Positions 7,015 to 8,435 of a DNA stretch of 8,435 nucleotides are shown here, piece after piece. The stretch comes from JAENVT01 sp043758005. Lineage in GTDB: Bacteria > Actinomycetota > Acidimicrobiia > Acidimicrobiales > Ilumatobacteraceae. The position numbers and the translations under genes were made by a program. The first letter of the stretch is position 1. Each line of letters starts with the position of its first letter. The notes under the pieces were generated by a model that saw nothing but the letters and a program-made list of their open reading frames with translations, was not told the DNA's origin and made no database searches. Location of the stretch: the NCBI GenBank assembly GCA_043758005.1, contig JAYVOI010000279.1:1-8435 (forward strand). Reading direction: 5' to 3'.

Positions 7015-7811
7015 ATGCGGTCGAGGTCAGCGGCGTGAAGAAGGTCTTCAACCCGGCCAAGAGCAGCCAGGTCGATGCGTTGGTCGACATCGATCTGGTG
7101 ATCAAGCCCGGAGCATTCGTGACGTTGATCGGTCCGTCGGGATGCGGCAAGAGCACGTTGCTGCGTCTGATCGCCAACCTCACCGAGCCGACCATGGGTT
7201 CGATCACGGTCAACGGAAAGACGGCCAAGCAAGCTCGCCTCGAACAGGACTACGGAATGGCGTTCCAGCAGGCCGGCTTGTTCGACTGGCGCAGCGTCGC
7301 CAAGAACATCGAATTGCCGCTCGAGCTGAAAGGCTGGGATCGCGCCAAACGCCGAGCCCGTGCCGAGGAGATGCTCGACCTCGTCAAGCTGCCCGAGTTC
7401 GGGGGGCACATGCCATGGCAGCTCTCCGGCGGCATGCAGCAGCGCATTGCGATCGCTCGTGCCCTTGCCGCACACCCGCCGCTGCTCTTGATGGACGAAC
7501 CATTCGGGGCGCTCGACGAGATGACCCGCGAGCACATGCAGGCCGAGCTGCTGCGCATCTGCGCCAGCACCGGCACCACGGTGATCTTCGTGACCCACTC
7601 GATACCCGAGGCGGTCTACCTGTCGACTCAGGTGGTCGTGATGTCGCCGCGGCCTGGTCGGATCACCAAGCTCGTCGACGTGTCGCTGGGTGAGCACCGC
7701 ACCGAGGACACCCGTGAGGACTCGTCGTTCTTCGCCAAGATCACCGAGGTCCGCGAAGCGCTACGAGGCGCAGAGTTCGAGCCCACGGCGCGAGGGGTCG
7801 AGGACCGATGA
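7011..7811 (+). CDS. ABC transporter ATP-binding protein (SsuB/TauB-like)
   Basis: The 266-residue protein has all the nucleotide-binding motifs in order: Walker A GPSGCGKST (41-49), Q-loop Gln86 in AFQQAGLFDW, signature LSGGMQQR (138-145), Walker B LLLMDEP (158-164, catalytic Glu163), D-loop GALDE and switch His196 in VTHSIPEA. The AFQQAGLFDWRSVAKNIELPLEL stretch is typical of the nitrate/sulfonate/taurine/thiamine-precursor importer group. It should couple ATP hydrolysis to both flanking permeases at the inner face of the membrane. ATG 7011 overlaps the upstream stop by 4 bp (ATGA) and is preceded by GGGAGGT (6998-7004) at 6 nt. The C-terminal tail after about residue 225 is charged and not informative. 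The open frame extends far upstream, but that part overlaps the permease and is not real. Confidence 0.96.
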   Translation: MNAVEVSGVKKVFNPAKSSQVDALVDIDLVIKPGAFVTLIGPSGCGKSTLLRLIANLTEPTMGSITVNGKTAKQARLEQDYGMAFQQAGLFDWRSVAKNIELPLELKGWDRAKRRARAEEMLDLVKLPEFGGHMPWQLSGGMQQRIAIARALAAHPPLLLMDEPFGALDEMTREHMQAELLRICASTGTTVIFVTHSIPEAVYLSTQVVVMSPRPGRITKLVDVSLGEHRTEDTREDSSFFAKITEVREALRGAEFEPTARGVEDR

Positions 7812-8435
7812 GCCGCCGATTGGCGACCGTCGCATCCGGGCTGCTCCCACCGCTGCTGTTCGGCGTCTTGCTGCTCGCCGCCTGGGAAGCGCTCGTGCGT
7901 GGCTTCGATCTCAAGCCGTACTTCCTGGTGCCGCCGAGCGACATCGGCTCCCGCTTCGTCGACAATTGGGGCAACATCTGGGAAGCGATGCGGGTCTCGG
8001 GCACCAATGCCGCGTTCGGACTCCTCTTCGGCTCGATCGTCGGTGTGCTGATGGCGTTCCTCCTGAGCCGGTTCAAGGTGCTCGATGAACTCGTCACCCC
8101 GATGTCGATCGCGGTCAACGCGGTCCCGGCGTTCGTCCTCGTCTCGGTGTTCAACAACATGTTCTCGACGACCAGCGAGGTTCCTCGGCGCCTGATGGTC
8201 ACGCTGGTCGTGTTCTTCGTGGTGCTGGTGAACGTTGCCAAAGGGTTGCGCCAGGTCGACCCGACACATGCCGAACTGATGCGTTCGTACGCGGCGAGCA
8301 ACTGGGAGGTCATGCGCAAGGTCCGAGTCCCGAACGCAGTGCCCTACCTCTTCACCGCACTGAAGATCGCCGCGCCGTTGTCGGTCATCTATGCCTATGT
8401 GTCCGAGTACTTTGGTGGTGCACAGAACGGTTTGG
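7808..8435 (+). CDS. ABC transporter permease, second, truncated by the window edge
   Basis: From ATG 7808, overlapping the ATPase stop by 4 bp (ATGA), the frame stays open for 209 residues to the right edge, so the C terminus is missing. GAGG at 7800-7803 lies 4 nt upstream. An N-terminal hydrophobic span (11-30) is followed by the periplasmic motif PYFLVPPSDIGSRF (37-50), common to this importer group, then spans near 66-87, 100-115 and 128-143, and the EAA loop ELMRSYAASNWEVMRKVRVPNAVPYL (156-181). It is clearly distinct in sequence from the first permease (6085-7014), so the transporter would be a hetero-dimer of two permeases with one ATPase type. A substrate-binding protein is expected nearby but not seen here. 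Confidence 0.92.
   Translation, partial: MSRRLATVASGLLPPLLFGVLLLAAWEALVRGFDLKPYFLVPPSDIGSRFVDNWGNIWEAMRVSGTNAAFGLLFGSIVGVLMAFLLSRFKVLDELVTPMSIAVNAVPAFVLVSVFNNMFSTTSEVPRRLMVTLVVFFVVLVNVAKGLRQVDPTHAELMRSYAASNWEVMRKVRVPNAVPYLFTALKIAAPLSVIYAYVSEYFGGAQNGL

Noticed and set aside
6072..7697. 541-codon open frame antisense to the permease and ATPase genes
   Set aside because: It spans two well-supported plus-strand genes and has no recognisable domain.

Overview
The window is GC-rich, densely coding bacterial DNA. Leaderless-type starts, GTG and ATG use and an LLM-class (F420-type) oxidoreductase together suggest a high-GC actinobacterium, perhaps an Acidimicrobiia-like lineage; this taxonomic guess is inference. 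It holds a catabolic gene cluster for the reductive pyrimidine route (uracil/thymine to beta-alanine/beta-aminoisobutyrate and onward), with a divergently transcribed regulator and a linked ABC importer.

Layout. At 1-551 (minus strand, running off the left edge) is a MocR-type GntR regulator: a winged-helix domain followed by the beginning of an aminotransferase-like domain. A 325-bp divergent intergenic region (552-876) follows. It carries a 16-bp sequence element at both ends, once over the regulator's start codon and once just upstream of the catabolic promoter, plus a further half copy on the -35 region. Plus-strand genes are then a nitrilase-superfamily beta-ureidopropionase (877-1719), a dihydropyrimidinase (1727-3169), a CoA-acylating methylmalonate/malonate semialdehyde dehydrogenase (3411-4895), an LLM-class flavin/F420 oxidoreductase (5057-6088), and an importer made of permease, ATPase and a second permease (6085-7014, 7011-7811, and 7808 to the right edge). 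The last four genes overlap by 4 bp at each junction (GTGA, ATGA, ATGA).

How the genes fit together. The importer probably brings in a pyrimidine or related heterocycle. Dihydropyrimidinase opens the reduced ring, beta-ureidopropionase removes the carbamoyl group as CO2 and NH3, and after transamination the semialdehyde is oxidised to acetyl-CoA or propionyl-CoA. No recognisable pyrimidine-reducing enzyme, beta-amino acid aminotransferase or substrate-binding protein is in the window. The LLM oxidoreductase is the one redox enzyme of unknown role, so it is the most interesting candidate.

Non-coding structure. Two near-identical palindromic repeats (47 of 52 positions) lie just after the dihydropyrimidinase and dehydrogenase genes. 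Their outer stem arms differ in sequence but remain self-complementary in each copy. The dehydrogenase leader also holds a tandem 12-bp direct repeat and a short palindrome.
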